A DNA stretch of 15,391 nt. Source: Patescibacteria group bacterium UBA3458 (GTDB lineage: Bacteria > Patescibacteriota > Minisyncoccia > Phycocordibacterales > UBA2100). Shown one piece after another: positions 6,287 to 12,364 of the stretch; the stretch's first letter is position 1; every line of letters begins with the position of its first letter. The notes beneath the pieces were generated by a model that was not told the DNA's origin, ran no database searches, and worked only from the letters and a program-made list of their open reading frames with translations. A program made the translations under genes and the position numbers. The DNA lies in NCBI GenBank assembly GCA_002378745.1, contig DFRR01000005.1, positions 28,044 through 43,434 of the forward strand, read 5' to 3'.

Positions 6287-6745
6287 CTACTGCGTGTGGA
6301 AAACAGCATCCAGCTTTTGAATACGGCGAGTGTGTCTTGCCTCTTCTGAAAACGGTGTGAGTAGCCACAACCGCACTGCCTCTTGCGCATCCTCAAGCGA
6401 AACGAAGCGAGCGCCGATACTCAAAATGTTTGCGTCGTTGTGCTCGCGAGAAAGCGTAAGGATGTCTTGGCTGCCGCCATACCAGACTGCAGCGCGCACA
6501 CCTAAGAAACGGTTTGCCACCATTGCTTCTCCTTGCCCTGAGCCACCAAGAATAATTGCTTTTGACTGTTGGTCACGATGTATCGCTTCTGCCGCACGGG
6601 CAATGAAGTCAGGGTAGTCGTCTTCGGCATCATATGCGTAGGCACCTAAGTCCTCCGTCTCAAGGCCAAGCTCAGTACTCACAAAGCTCAAGAGCTTTTC
6701 TTTATGCTCAAAACCGGCATGGTCAGACGCAAAATACACTTTCAT
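6287..6745 (-). CDS. rpiB: Ribose-5-phosphate isomerase B, Cys-less (mycobacterial-type) active site
   Basis: This 152-residue RpiB/LacAB-family protein interconverts ribose-5-phosphate and ribulose-5-phosphate. Landmarks are FASDHAGFEHK (5-15), DLGAYAYDAEDDYPDF (32-47), LGGSGQGEAMVANRFLGVRAAVW (66-88) and SREHNDANILSIGARF (99-114). The catalytic Cys of the E. coli-type CGTG/CGSG loop is Gly here, while Glu73 is present at GSGQGE. In M. tuberculosis RpiB the same arrangement (GGSGNGE) uses Glu75 as the general base, so the enzyme is probably active by that route. The ATG is two bases after the GAPDH stop, so the pair is one transcription unit with coupled translation. The family also contains galactose-6-phosphate isomerase subunits, less likely with these neighbours. 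Confidence 0.92.
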   Translation of the reverse strand: MKVYFASDHAGFEHKEKLLSFVSTELGLETEDLGAYAYDAEDDYPDFIARAAEAIHRDQQSKAIILGGSGQGEAMVANRFLGVRAAVWYGGSQDILTLSREHNDANILSIGARFVSLEDAQEAVRLWLLTPFSEEARHTRRIQKLDAVFHTQ

Positions 6746-6747
6746 AG

Positions 6748-7755
6748 CTATACGTGGGATGCACTTTTAATTACGTGTTCGACAAGCGCATTTGCATAGC
6801 CAACTTCGTTGTCGTACCACGCAAGCACCTTCACCAAGTTTCCCCCCACCACGCGTGTCATTGAAAGATCCGCAATTGATGCGTGTGTATCGCCAATGAT
6901 GTCAGTCGAGACGAGCGGCTCATTGGTTACACCAAACACACTGCTCCAGAGTGGGTTTCCGGCGGCATTAGTGAGCGCCGCATTAACCTCTTCAACGGTA
7001 GTGTCTCGCTTGGCAATAAACGTAATGTCTGCAATTGAGCCGGCAGGAACAGGCACGCGTAGTGCAATACCATCGAACTTTCCGTCGAGTTGCGTGTGTG
7101 CCTGCGTGGTTGCAACTGCCGCACCGGTTGAAGTAGGAATGATGTTAACTGCCGCTGCACGCCCCTTCCGCGGGTCTTTACCGGATGGGCCATCCACGAC
7201 ACTCTGTGTTGCCGTATATCCATGGACTGTATTAAGCATTGCTTTTTCGATGCCGATCGCCGCATCAAGTATGCCAATCAAAGGGCTCCCGGCGTTCGTC
7301 GTACACGATGCATTCGAGCTTATCTGACACGTTGCAAGCCGCTCTTCGTTAACACCCATGAGTATGGTTGCGCCAGTCACTCCCGCAGCGGCTGGGTCGT
7401 CTTTTACGGGAGCCGAAATAACGACACGCTTTGCACCCGCGCTCAGGTGTACTTTTGATTTTTCATAGCTGGTGAATACGCCGGTAGATTCGACGACTAC
7501 ATCAACGTCCAAACTGCTCCATGGTAACTGCGCTGGGTCACGCTCTTGTAGGAATTGTGCATTCTGGAATGCATTAATGATACTTTCACTTGTTTTTCCA
7601 TAGACTGAATCGTAGCGAAGCAGATATTCGAGGTTTTCTTTGTCTCCTAAGTCGTTGATTGCGACAACTTCTAACTCTGACCGACGAGCGGCAAGCTTAA
7701 AGAATGCTCTTCCAATCCGACCAAACCCGTTTATCGCTATTTTTTTTCTTTCCAT
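6748..7755 (-). CDS. gap: Glyceraldehyde-3-phosphate dehydrogenase, type I
   Basis: This enzyme oxidatively phosphorylates glyceraldehyde-3-phosphate to 1,3-bisphosphoglycerate in lower glycolysis. The 335 residues start with the Rossmann motif KKIAINGFGRIGR (4-16). Asp35 in AINDLGD suggests NAD preference. The catalytic SNASCTTN gives Cys151, and VHGYTATQ gives His178 as general base. The phosphate-binding stretch DGPSGKDPRKGRAAAVNIIPTSTGAA follows, and the end has WYDNEVGYANALVEHV, with Val where most homologues have Trp. The ATG at 7753-7755 is preferred: an in-frame TTG at 7773 lies upstream of the -10 and would add MIYCGD. It is first gene of a unit with rpiB. Confidence 0.97.
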   Translation of the reverse strand: MERKKIAINGFGRIGRAFFKLAARRSELEVVAINDLGDKENLEYLLRYDSVYGKTSESIINAFQNAQFLQERDPAQLPWSSLDVDVVVESTGVFTSYEKSKVHLSAGAKRVVISAPVKDDPAAAGVTGATILMGVNEERLATCQISSNASCTTNAGSPLIGILDAAIGIEKAMLNTVHGYTATQSVVDGPSGKDPRKGRAAAVNIIPTSTGAAVATTQAHTQLDGKFDGIALRVPVPAGSIADITFIAKRDTTVEEVNAALTNAAGNPLWSSVFGVTNEPLVSTDIIGDTHASIADLSMTRVVGGNLVKVLAWYDNEVGYANALVEHVIKSASHV

Positions 7756-7763
7756 ATCGCCAC

Positions 7764-7772
7764 AGTATATCA
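7764..7772 (-). promoter_or_regulatory. Extended -10 promoter of gap-rpiB (leaderless)
   Basis: The minus strand reads TGATATACT, identical to the fba promoter element, then 8 nt (GTGGCGAT) and the ATG of GAPDH. This predicts a 5' leader of zero to two bases. No convincing -35 hexamer is seen upstream. Sharing the element with fba hints at joint expression of two glycolytic genes. Confidence 0.68.
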
Positions 7773-7820
7773 ACGAGTCGTTCGAGAAGTAATCGCCGCC
7801 TATGCACAGCCTCAGTCCAG

Positions 7821-7845
7821 ACTTAGGACATCCGATGTCCTAAGT
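7821..7845. repeat. REP-like palindrome, upstream copy
   Basis: Arms ACTTAGGACATC (7821-7832) and GATGTCCTAAGT (7834-7845) are a perfect 12-bp inverted repeat around a single central C. The last T is also the first base of the TGn of the transposase promoter, so a protein bound here, possibly the transposase itself, could control that promoter. Confidence 0.9.
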
Positions 7846-7853
7846 GTTATCAT
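7845..7853 (+). promoter_or_regulatory. Extended -10 promoter of the transposase (leaderless)
   Basis: TGTTATCAT, a TGn plus TATCAT hexamer, lies 7 nt before the ATG at 7861. Any -35 contact would fall inside the upstream palindrome. Confidence 0.6.
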
Positions 7854-7860
7854 ATTGCAT

Positions 7861-8514
7861 ATGGATATGTATCACGTTTTTAATCGGGGCGTTGATAAGC
7901 GCGCCGTTGTACTCAATGACGGCGACCGGCAACGTTTTGTGCGCAGTCTTTTTTTGTTTAACGACCGGAACAGCACACCAAACGCAATAACAAAAGCTGC
8001 AAAAGAACAAAGCAAGAAACGTGATCAGCTCGTATATATCCATGCGTGGTGCCTTATGAAAAATCACTATCACTTGCTACTCTCTCCCGCTGAGGATGAC
8101 CCGAATAACCTTTCTCTTTTTATGAAAAAGTTAAACATGGGATATGCGAAGTTTTTTAATGAAAAGTACGACCGAAGTGGTGCATTGTGGCAGGGTAAGT
8201 ACAAAAAGATTCTTATAACCAAAAGCCCGCATTATGACCATATCCCCTACTACATTCATTTAAACCCCTTGGATTACTCTTTAAAACAGTGGAGAAATGG
8301 GTCTGTAAGTGATACCAAAAAGGCGTACGCGGCGCTCGAACGCTACCGTTGGAGTAGTTATCTTGATTATAACGAGGTTCATAACTTTCCCTCTATTTTA
8401 TATACGAAAGAACTGGAAGAAGTGCTTGGTTCCTCTCGTAACCAAAAAGCCACTATCGCACGAATCATATCGGACATCGACGAGGCCGCAGCAAGTGCTG
8501 CAATTGAAACTTAG
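7861..8514 (+). CDS. IS200-like / REP-associated tyrosine (RAYT) transposase
   Basis: This 217-residue Y1-type HUH endonuclease (COG1943-like) would cut and rejoin single-stranded DNA at hairpin ends. The start MYHVFNRGVDKR is typical. The HUH motif is HYH (His69, His71) inside HAWCLMKNHYHLLLSP. Further blocks are RSGALWQGKYKKILI (106-119), YYIHLNPLDYS (130-140), where a Tyr is the best candidate for the nucleophile, and ERYRWSSYLDY (160-170). The gene appears intact. ATG 7861 is favoured by the -10 seven bases upstream; TTG 7855 is possible. The last codon and stop (ACT TAG) come from the downstream palindrome. The C-terminal tail (IARIISDIDEAAASAAIET) is not assignable to a known function. 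Confidence 0.9.
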   Translation: MDMYHVFNRGVDKRAVVLNDGDRQRFVRSLFLFNDRNSTPNAITKAAKEQSKKRDQLVYIHAWCLMKNHYHLLLSPAEDDPNNLSLFMKKLNMGYAKFFNEKYDRSGALWQGKYKKILITKSPHYDHIPYYIHLNPLDYSLKQWRNGSVSDTKKAYAALERYRWSSYLDYNEVHNFPSILYTKELEEVLGSSRNQKATIARIISDIDEAAASAAIET

Positions 8515-8533
8515 GACATCGGATGTCCTAAGT
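8509..8533. repeat. REP-like palindrome, downstream copy, shared stop codons
   Basis: This is the exact reverse complement of the copy at 7821-7845 (central base G instead of C). Because both strands begin ACTTAG, it supplies the final Thr codon and TAG stop of the transposase (stop 8512-8514) and of the convergent cfa gene (stop 8528-8530). It could also act as a hairpin at both 3' ends, but there is no U-tract. Confidence 0.9.
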
Positions 8534-9607
8534 TTGTGAGGACTTCTTTGTGAGCACGAATTGGGTTGTGGTGTTACGGTCTGCCCTGAAAGTGCCGGCA
8601 GAAAACAGTAAGTAGTATCGCCACATGCGAAAAAATCGTTCGTCGTATAGATGTGCAATGTTTTCCCAGTGAGCAGTAAAGTTCTCTTCCCACGCAAGCA
8701 ACGTACGTTCGCCGCTTAGTCCCCTGTGTGTGGTCTCTTCATATGTGAACAGCCCCTCAAATGCATCAGTGAGCTGCGACACTTTGGGAATCATCCCGTT
8801 TTCAAAAATATATGTGTGCAGCCATGGGTCGAAGCCACGATTTTGTGTATTTTTACCTGTTGTTACCTGCACAAACACCGTTCCCCCGGGAGTCAGTAAA
8901 TTGTGCACTTTCTGCATACTAGCGCGATAGTTCTTATGCCCGACATGCTCAAGCATTTCACACATAACGATTGAATCAAACTTTCCGGTGATGCTTTCGT
9001 AGTCTTGCACCAGAATCTCTACCGGCAATGCTGCGCATATTTCCCGAGCGTATTGAGCTTGTTTTTGAGAAAGAGTGACCCCTACTACCATTGCTCCGCA
9101 TTGCTGCGCAGCATATTTTGCGAACCCTCCCCAGCCGGCACCAATGTCCAAAACTTTCTTTCCTTCACGGAGTCCTAGTAGCTTGCAGATGGATGCAAGC
9201 TTTTGTTCTTGTGCATCACGGACATTGTGTACATTGGTGAAGTCTGCGACTGAGTACTGCATGTACGGATCAAGAAATGCCGCGTATAAGTCGTTTCCGA
9301 AGTTGTAGTGTTCGGCTATTGCCTCGGTTCTTCGCTGCAAGTTGCAAACTCGATATCGCAGCGCCAAGAAAGACTCTCGTAGACCGACTGGTCGGTTGGT
9401 CATACGCGCTAGTCGAGAAATAAGCTCAGGAATATCATCGCAGTCCCACCACCCATCCATGTATGATTCGCCAAGCGCTAAAGAGCCTCCGGCAAGCACT
9501 CGCCCGTAGAAGCGCTGATCATGCACTTGTATGTCCCAGGGATGCTGCGACCCAAGCTGTACGCCGACGTTTCGTAACATGTGTTCCGCATGTGCCTTCA
9601 CATTCAT
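8528..9607 (-). CDS. cfa: Cyclopropane-fatty-acyl-phospholipid synthase
   Basis: This SAM-dependent methyltransferase adds a methylene bridge to unsaturated acyl chains of membrane phospholipids. From the ATG at 9605-9607 it is 359 residues, close to E. coli Cfa. Conserved blocks include GRVLAGGSLALGESYMDGWW near the N-terminus, EHYNFGNDLYAAFLDPYMQYS, and SAM motif I VLDIGAGWGGFAKYAA. Further on come GVTLSQKQAQYA, MCEMLEHVGHKNY and WLHTYIFENGMIP. A GTG at 9616 would add three residues (MKD). Its stop is within the palindrome at 8509-8533, yet the end (TTTQFVLTKKSS) is where the family normally ends, so little was lost. It follows the O-antigen-ligase-like gene by 18 nt and probably shares its transcript. 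SAM methyltransferases with other lipid substrates, such as mycolic acid methyltransferase relatives, are alternatives. Confidence 0.92.
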   Translation of the reverse strand: MNVKAHAEHMLRNVGVQLGSQHPWDIQVHDQRFYGRVLAGGSLALGESYMDGWWDCDDIPELISRLARMTNRPVGLRESFLALRYRVCNLQRRTEAIAEHYNFGNDLYAAFLDPYMQYSVADFTNVHNVRDAQEQKLASICKLLGLREGKKVLDIGAGWGGFAKYAAQQCGAMVVGVTLSQKQAQYAREICAALPVEILVQDYESITGKFDSIVMCEMLEHVGHKNYRASMQKVHNLLTPGGTVFVQVTTGKNTQNRGFDPWLHTYIFENGMIPKVSQLTDAFEGLFTYEETTHRGLSGERTLLAWEENFTAHWENIAHLYDERFFRMWRYYLLFSAGTFRADRNTTTQFVLTKKSSQT

Positions 9608-9625
9608 ATCTTTCACAGGATTACA

Positions 9626-11488
9626 CTACTGTTCGCGCGCGTTATTCATAGTCTCCAAAAAAGAAAGTGCGAGATCGTATTCTGGTTTCAGCTCAAGTGC
9701 CTTTTGAACAGCCTGTCGAGCACCGTTCTCGTTGCCACCCATATAATATATGAGCTGTGCTTTCAGTAAGAGAGCGAACGGGTCTTTCGGCGCAAGCGCT
9801 ATTGCCCTATCGTAACTCTCTGTCCCCCGTTCCAGTCCGTCGCCGGCACCCATAACTGCAAGTTGCGTGTATGCATTTCCAAGGGCAAGCCAATTTCTGT
9901 AATCAGCTTCGTTCATAGCAACTGCTCGCTGCGCATTGCGCAACATGCTGGCTGAAAGTGTTGATGCCTCTTCTTCTGTCAGACTACTACTCCCCGGAGC
10001 AAACGCTGTTTGTATGTAATTCCTCTCAAGTTCAGCAAGAAATCGATAGCATACGGAATGGTCTATGTATTTTTCTGCGCACGTAATCGTATCGAGTGCT
10101 TGTTGCGTGTCTCCTGTTTCATTAAACGTAAGAACCTGTCGTTCAAAACGGAGCGTATGGTAGGCTTTTGTAAAGACGAAAAAACTTGCTGCGCTAATGG
10201 CTGCAATCAGCATCACCCCAAGTAGGATTTTAATGATGTTTGGTACTTGCACCGAAAGCCGTGACTCTGTCAAAGAGTGCAGGAGTCCCAAGAACACACA
10301 CGCAATCGCAAGTAACGTAATACTCGGCGTCTGAAATACGAAGCACATACATCCGTACACAAACGCTACCAACGCAATGCAGATAAAGTATGTGCGCTTC
10401 GCAGAATCAGACCTTACAAGCAAACTGCGCACTGCCACGTAACCAGCACTTACCATGAGCGTGCCTAACGCGACACTACCAAGCAATCCAAGAGTAACAA
10501 CAAGAGTTGCGAACCCACTAACTCCCGCGCGAAACGGAACATTCCATACCGGAGTGGCATTAATTGCTTCAGGCTTGTATAAGTTCCAAGCATAACCGAA
10601 CGTATTCGGCCCTGTTCCTATCATGGCACGCGCGGGGTTATCAACTACCGCACGCGCAACAACCGTCCGCGTCGCCTCCCAAGATGGTCGTATGTCTGAT
10701 GTTTGCCCAAATGAAATGACCGGCTGCCCCGGAAACAGAAAGAGGACTGATACACACACAAATGCAAACGCCGAAAAAAACGGCATGCGGAACGATGCAC
10801 CACGTATGATAACCGTTAACGCAATTATGAACAAAATGCCCAACGCTACTGCAACTTGCAAGAAACGATCATTGCCAATGAGTAGCCCGACATAGGCGAA
10901 ACTGGCAATACATACTGAATACAGCACATTGTTTGTGTGCTCAAACCGTAGTATGGAAAGTAACAATATGAGCCCGGCAAACACGCCAATGTCGAATACA
11001 TCAAAGGGCATCTGTGTGACACCAATAAAACCAAAGGCTACGGTGAACAATACAAGTGCCACCAGTGCTATGTCCAAGATACGCAAAAATAAAGTAATGG
11101 AGTGTTCAGTAGCAAAAGAATTCCTGCCTGCAATGTACAAAACATAGAGAGCCAAGAAAGAAGCGACGGTGCCTACTTCCATACCAAAACCAAGTAGCGA
11201 ATGCTGCACCGAAAAAGAGAACACTGTCGAAAGTACCAACATGCCGGCAATGAGTAGTAACGCGACTGTAATCACCGAAGGTGCAATGCGTACCTTCTCA
11301 CTGAGCAAAAAATGAACTGCGAGAAACAATCCTATGCCTACTGCGGCTACCACCAAAATAATGGAACGGAGTAATTCATCGGAGAGCCCAAAAAAAGTGG
11401 GTGTAAACAGCAAGGCTGTGATTGCTCCCACTGTGAGTACCCACGTTCCCGCCTTCAAAATCCTAAGAGTCACGAGCAAATTATACAT
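9626..11488 (-). CDS. O-antigen-ligase/polymerase-like membrane protein with C-terminal TPR domain
   Basis: A 620-residue protein with about a dozen hydrophobic helices, beginning MYNLLVTLRILKAGTW. The extracytoplasmic loop region carries RPSWEATRTVVARAVVDNPARAMIGTGPNTFGYAWNLYKP. This resembles the R...W...P..GxGxxxF pattern of the Wzy_C/O-antigen-ligase family, which joins or polymerises glycans on the outer face of the membrane. After the last helix (IKILLGVMLIAAISAASFFVF), the C-terminal part has TPR-like helices, including YRNWLALGNAYTQL and DPFALLLKAQLIYYMGGN...AVQKALELKPEYDLAL. The fusion with TPR is common in this type of genome. ATG 11486-11488 is chosen over an upstream GTG at 11602, which would overlap the divergent gene and lie before the promoter. 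The glycan substrate is unknown. Confidence 0.85.
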   Translation of the reverse strand: MYNLLVTLRILKAGTWVLTVGAITALLFTPTFFGLSDELLRSIILVVAAVGIGLFLAVHFLLSEKVRIAPSVITVALLLIAGMLVLSTVFSFSVQHSLLGFGMEVGTVASFLALYVLYIAGRNSFATEHSITLFLRILDIALVALVLFTVAFGFIGVTQMPFDVFDIGVFAGLILLLSILRFEHTNNVLYSVCIASFAYVGLLIGNDRFLQVAVALGILFIIALTVIIRGASFRMPFFSAFAFVCVSVLFLFPGQPVISFGQTSDIRPSWEATRTVVARAVVDNPARAMIGTGPNTFGYAWNLYKPEAINATPVWNVPFRAGVSGFATLVVTLGLLGSVALGTLMVSAGYVAVRSLLVRSDSAKRTYFICIALVAFVYGCMCFVFQTPSITLLAIACVFLGLLHSLTESRLSVQVPNIIKILLGVMLIAAISAASFFVFTKAYHTLRFERQVLTFNETGDTQQALDTITCAEKYIDHSVCYRFLAELERNYIQTAFAPGSSSLTEEEASTLSASMLRNAQRAVAMNEADYRNWLALGNAYTQLAVMGAGDGLERGTESYDRAIALAPKDPFALLLKAQLIYYMGGNENGARQAVQKALELKPEYDLALSFLETMNNAREQ

Positions 11489-11494
11489 GAAAAA

Positions 11495-11504
11495 ATGGTA
11501 CCAT
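11495..11504. promoter_or_regulatory. Palindromic shared -10 for two divergent leaderless genes
   Basis: The decamer ATGGTACCAT is its own reverse complement. On each strand it contains an extended -10, TGG-TACCAT, ending 6 nt before an ATG. The minus-strand ATG is 11488-11486 (O-antigen-ligase-like gene) and the plus-strand ATG is 11511 (small exported protein). The two start codons are only 22 nt apart, so the two promoters must occupy the same DNA. Confidence 0.65.
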
Positions 11505-11510
11505 TCTCGT

Positions 11511-11903
11511 ATGCGAACTGTATTGGTGGCGTTTATTGGTGTTTCATGCGGTGCTGTACTAGGTCTGCAAGCCTTCACGAGTACACACGCACACACGAAC
11601 ACTAACGAAACGCCTGTATATCTAACATTTGCTCATCCGGCCGTTGACTCAGGCGGTCGAGCCATAGAAATGGGCGAAGACTACGTTATCGTTTCGTACA
11701 GTGGACATCTTGTAGAATTCCAAATAACACCGGAAACTACGGTCCTTGGATTTTCTTTTCCCGATGCACGGAACAACAATGCACGCCAATGGGGAAAGTT
11801 CGTACCGATTCCCATAGCGCGCGCACGTAATAAAATTGTTATAGTGAGTTATAAATTGCACGAGTCCATACTGGTGGCTGAAGAAATTATTGCCGCGCTG
11901 TAA
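11511..11903 (+). CDS. Small exported protein, possible OB-fold/DUF5666-like domain (first of a pair)
   Basis: A 130-residue protein with an N-terminal signal or anchor helix (MRTVLVAFIGVSCGAVLGLQAF), then a Thr/His-rich linker. A beta-rich domain follows from about residue 45: GGRAIEMGEDYVIVSYSGHLVEFQITPETTVLGFSF ... IPIARARNKIVIVSYKLHESILVAEEIIAAL. The layout (short strand pairs, an ETT turn, a late V-x-Y strand) resembles the next protein and, loosely, DUF5666-type OB-fold domains; no enzyme motif is visible. It starts a plus-strand group with the next gene, the sulfatase-family protein and the Lnt-like gene, suggesting an envelope role. The ATG at 11511 is fixed by the -10 six bases upstream; an in-frame ATG at 11334 lies inside the divergent gene. 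Confidence 0.7.
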   Translation: MRTVLVAFIGVSCGAVLGLQAFTSTHAHTNTNETPVYLTFAHPAVDSGGRAIEMGEDYVIVSYSGHLVEFQITPETTVLGFSFPDARNNNARQWGKFVPIPIARARNKIVIVSYKLHESILVAEEIIAAL

Positions 11904-11906
11904 AAT
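11901..11906 (+). promoter_or_regulatory. Possible -10 overlapping the upstream stop codon
   Basis: TAAAAT (5 of 6 consensus bases) contains the TAA stop of the preceding gene and ends 6 nt before the ATG at 11913, the distance seen at other promoters here. TG lies directly before it without the usual spacer base. The gene could instead be read only from the upstream promoter. Confidence 0.4.
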
Positions 11907-11912
11907 GAACCA

Positions 11913-12344
11913 ATGCCAATGAGAAAATATGCTTTTGCTGTAAATAGTGTAGTCTTCCTGGTCTCATGTATCCTGGGTCTGTACGTCGTGACGACGATTT
12001 TGCAGTCTCCGCCTGCTACTCCGAAAACTGATCCGGCGCGCAGAGTAGTTACTCTCGGTACTATCTTCAAGCTTGAGCAAGATGCCTTAATCCTCAAGTA
12101 TACATTTAGTGGTAAAGAATTGTACGTAAAAATTATCCTTGGTAAGGAAACGACCTTTCATTTTTCCAAACCACTCGTACGAGACGACGGTGTAATTTAT
12201 GGTAGAGAGATTAGAGAGGCTTCCTATGCTGACCTTACAGAAGCTACACAAGTAGTTGTTGATTGGATATACTATGAAGAGATTGGGTACATCGCGAACG
12301 ACGTAACCATCGTTGACGAACAAGAAGCAACACTATTGTATTAA
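11913..12344 (+). CDS. Small membrane-anchored protein, possible OB-fold/DUF5666-like domain (second of a pair)
   Basis: A 143-residue protein with an N-terminal transmembrane anchor (YAFAVNSVVFLVSCILGLYVVTTIL) and an extracytoplasmic beta-rich domain. From about residue 45 it reads VVTLGTIFKLEQDALILKYTFSGKELYVKIILGKETTFHF ... REASYADLTEATQVVVDWIYYEEIGYIANDVTIVDE. The sequence pattern G-x-I near a start strand, ETT, then ASYADLTEATQVVVDW is like the DUF5666/OB-fold style G-T-I...T-x-I...L-x-x-G-x-x-V. The layout parallels the preceding protein, so the two may be an old tandem duplication. Function unknown. It begins 9 nt after the previous stop and ends 20 nt before the sulfatase-family gene. 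Confidence 0.72.
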   Translation: MPMRKYAFAVNSVVFLVSCILGLYVVTTILQSPPATPKTDPARRVVTLGTIFKLEQDALILKYTFSGKELYVKIILGKETTFHFSKPLVRDDGVIYGREIREASYADLTEATQVVVDWIYYEEIGYIANDVTIVDEQEATLLY

Positions 12345-12364
12345 TAACATTAGGAACTCAAGCC

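Larger units (their letters stand above)
7821..8533. mobile_element. IS200-like/RAYT unit bounded by 25-bp palindromes
   Basis: A single transposase gene is enclosed by two 25-bp palindromes that are exact reverse complements of each other. The layout matches a RAYT gene flanked by inverted REP sequences, or an IS200/IS605-type element with hairpin ends. Bases 7774-7820, between the GAPDH promoter and the element, hold nothing I can identify. No target-site duplication is evident, as expected for single-strand HUH transposition. Confidence 0.75.

Noticed and set aside
7756..7773. TTG start for GAPDH adding MIYCGD
   Set aside because: It overlaps the extended -10 itself, and the conserved family N-terminus begins at MERKKIAINGFGRIG.
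11334..11510. N-terminal extension of the plus-strand gene at 11511 to an ATG at 11334
   Set aside because: This stretch is antisense to the first helices of the ligase-like protein and hides the signal-peptide-like start MRTVLVAFIG; the promoter lies at 11496-11504.
9626..11602. Longer O-antigen-ligase-like reading frame starting at a GTG at 11602
   Set aside because: The extra 38 residues are not membrane-like, overlap the divergent gene and lie upstream of the -10; the ATG at 11488 fits both promoter and protein.
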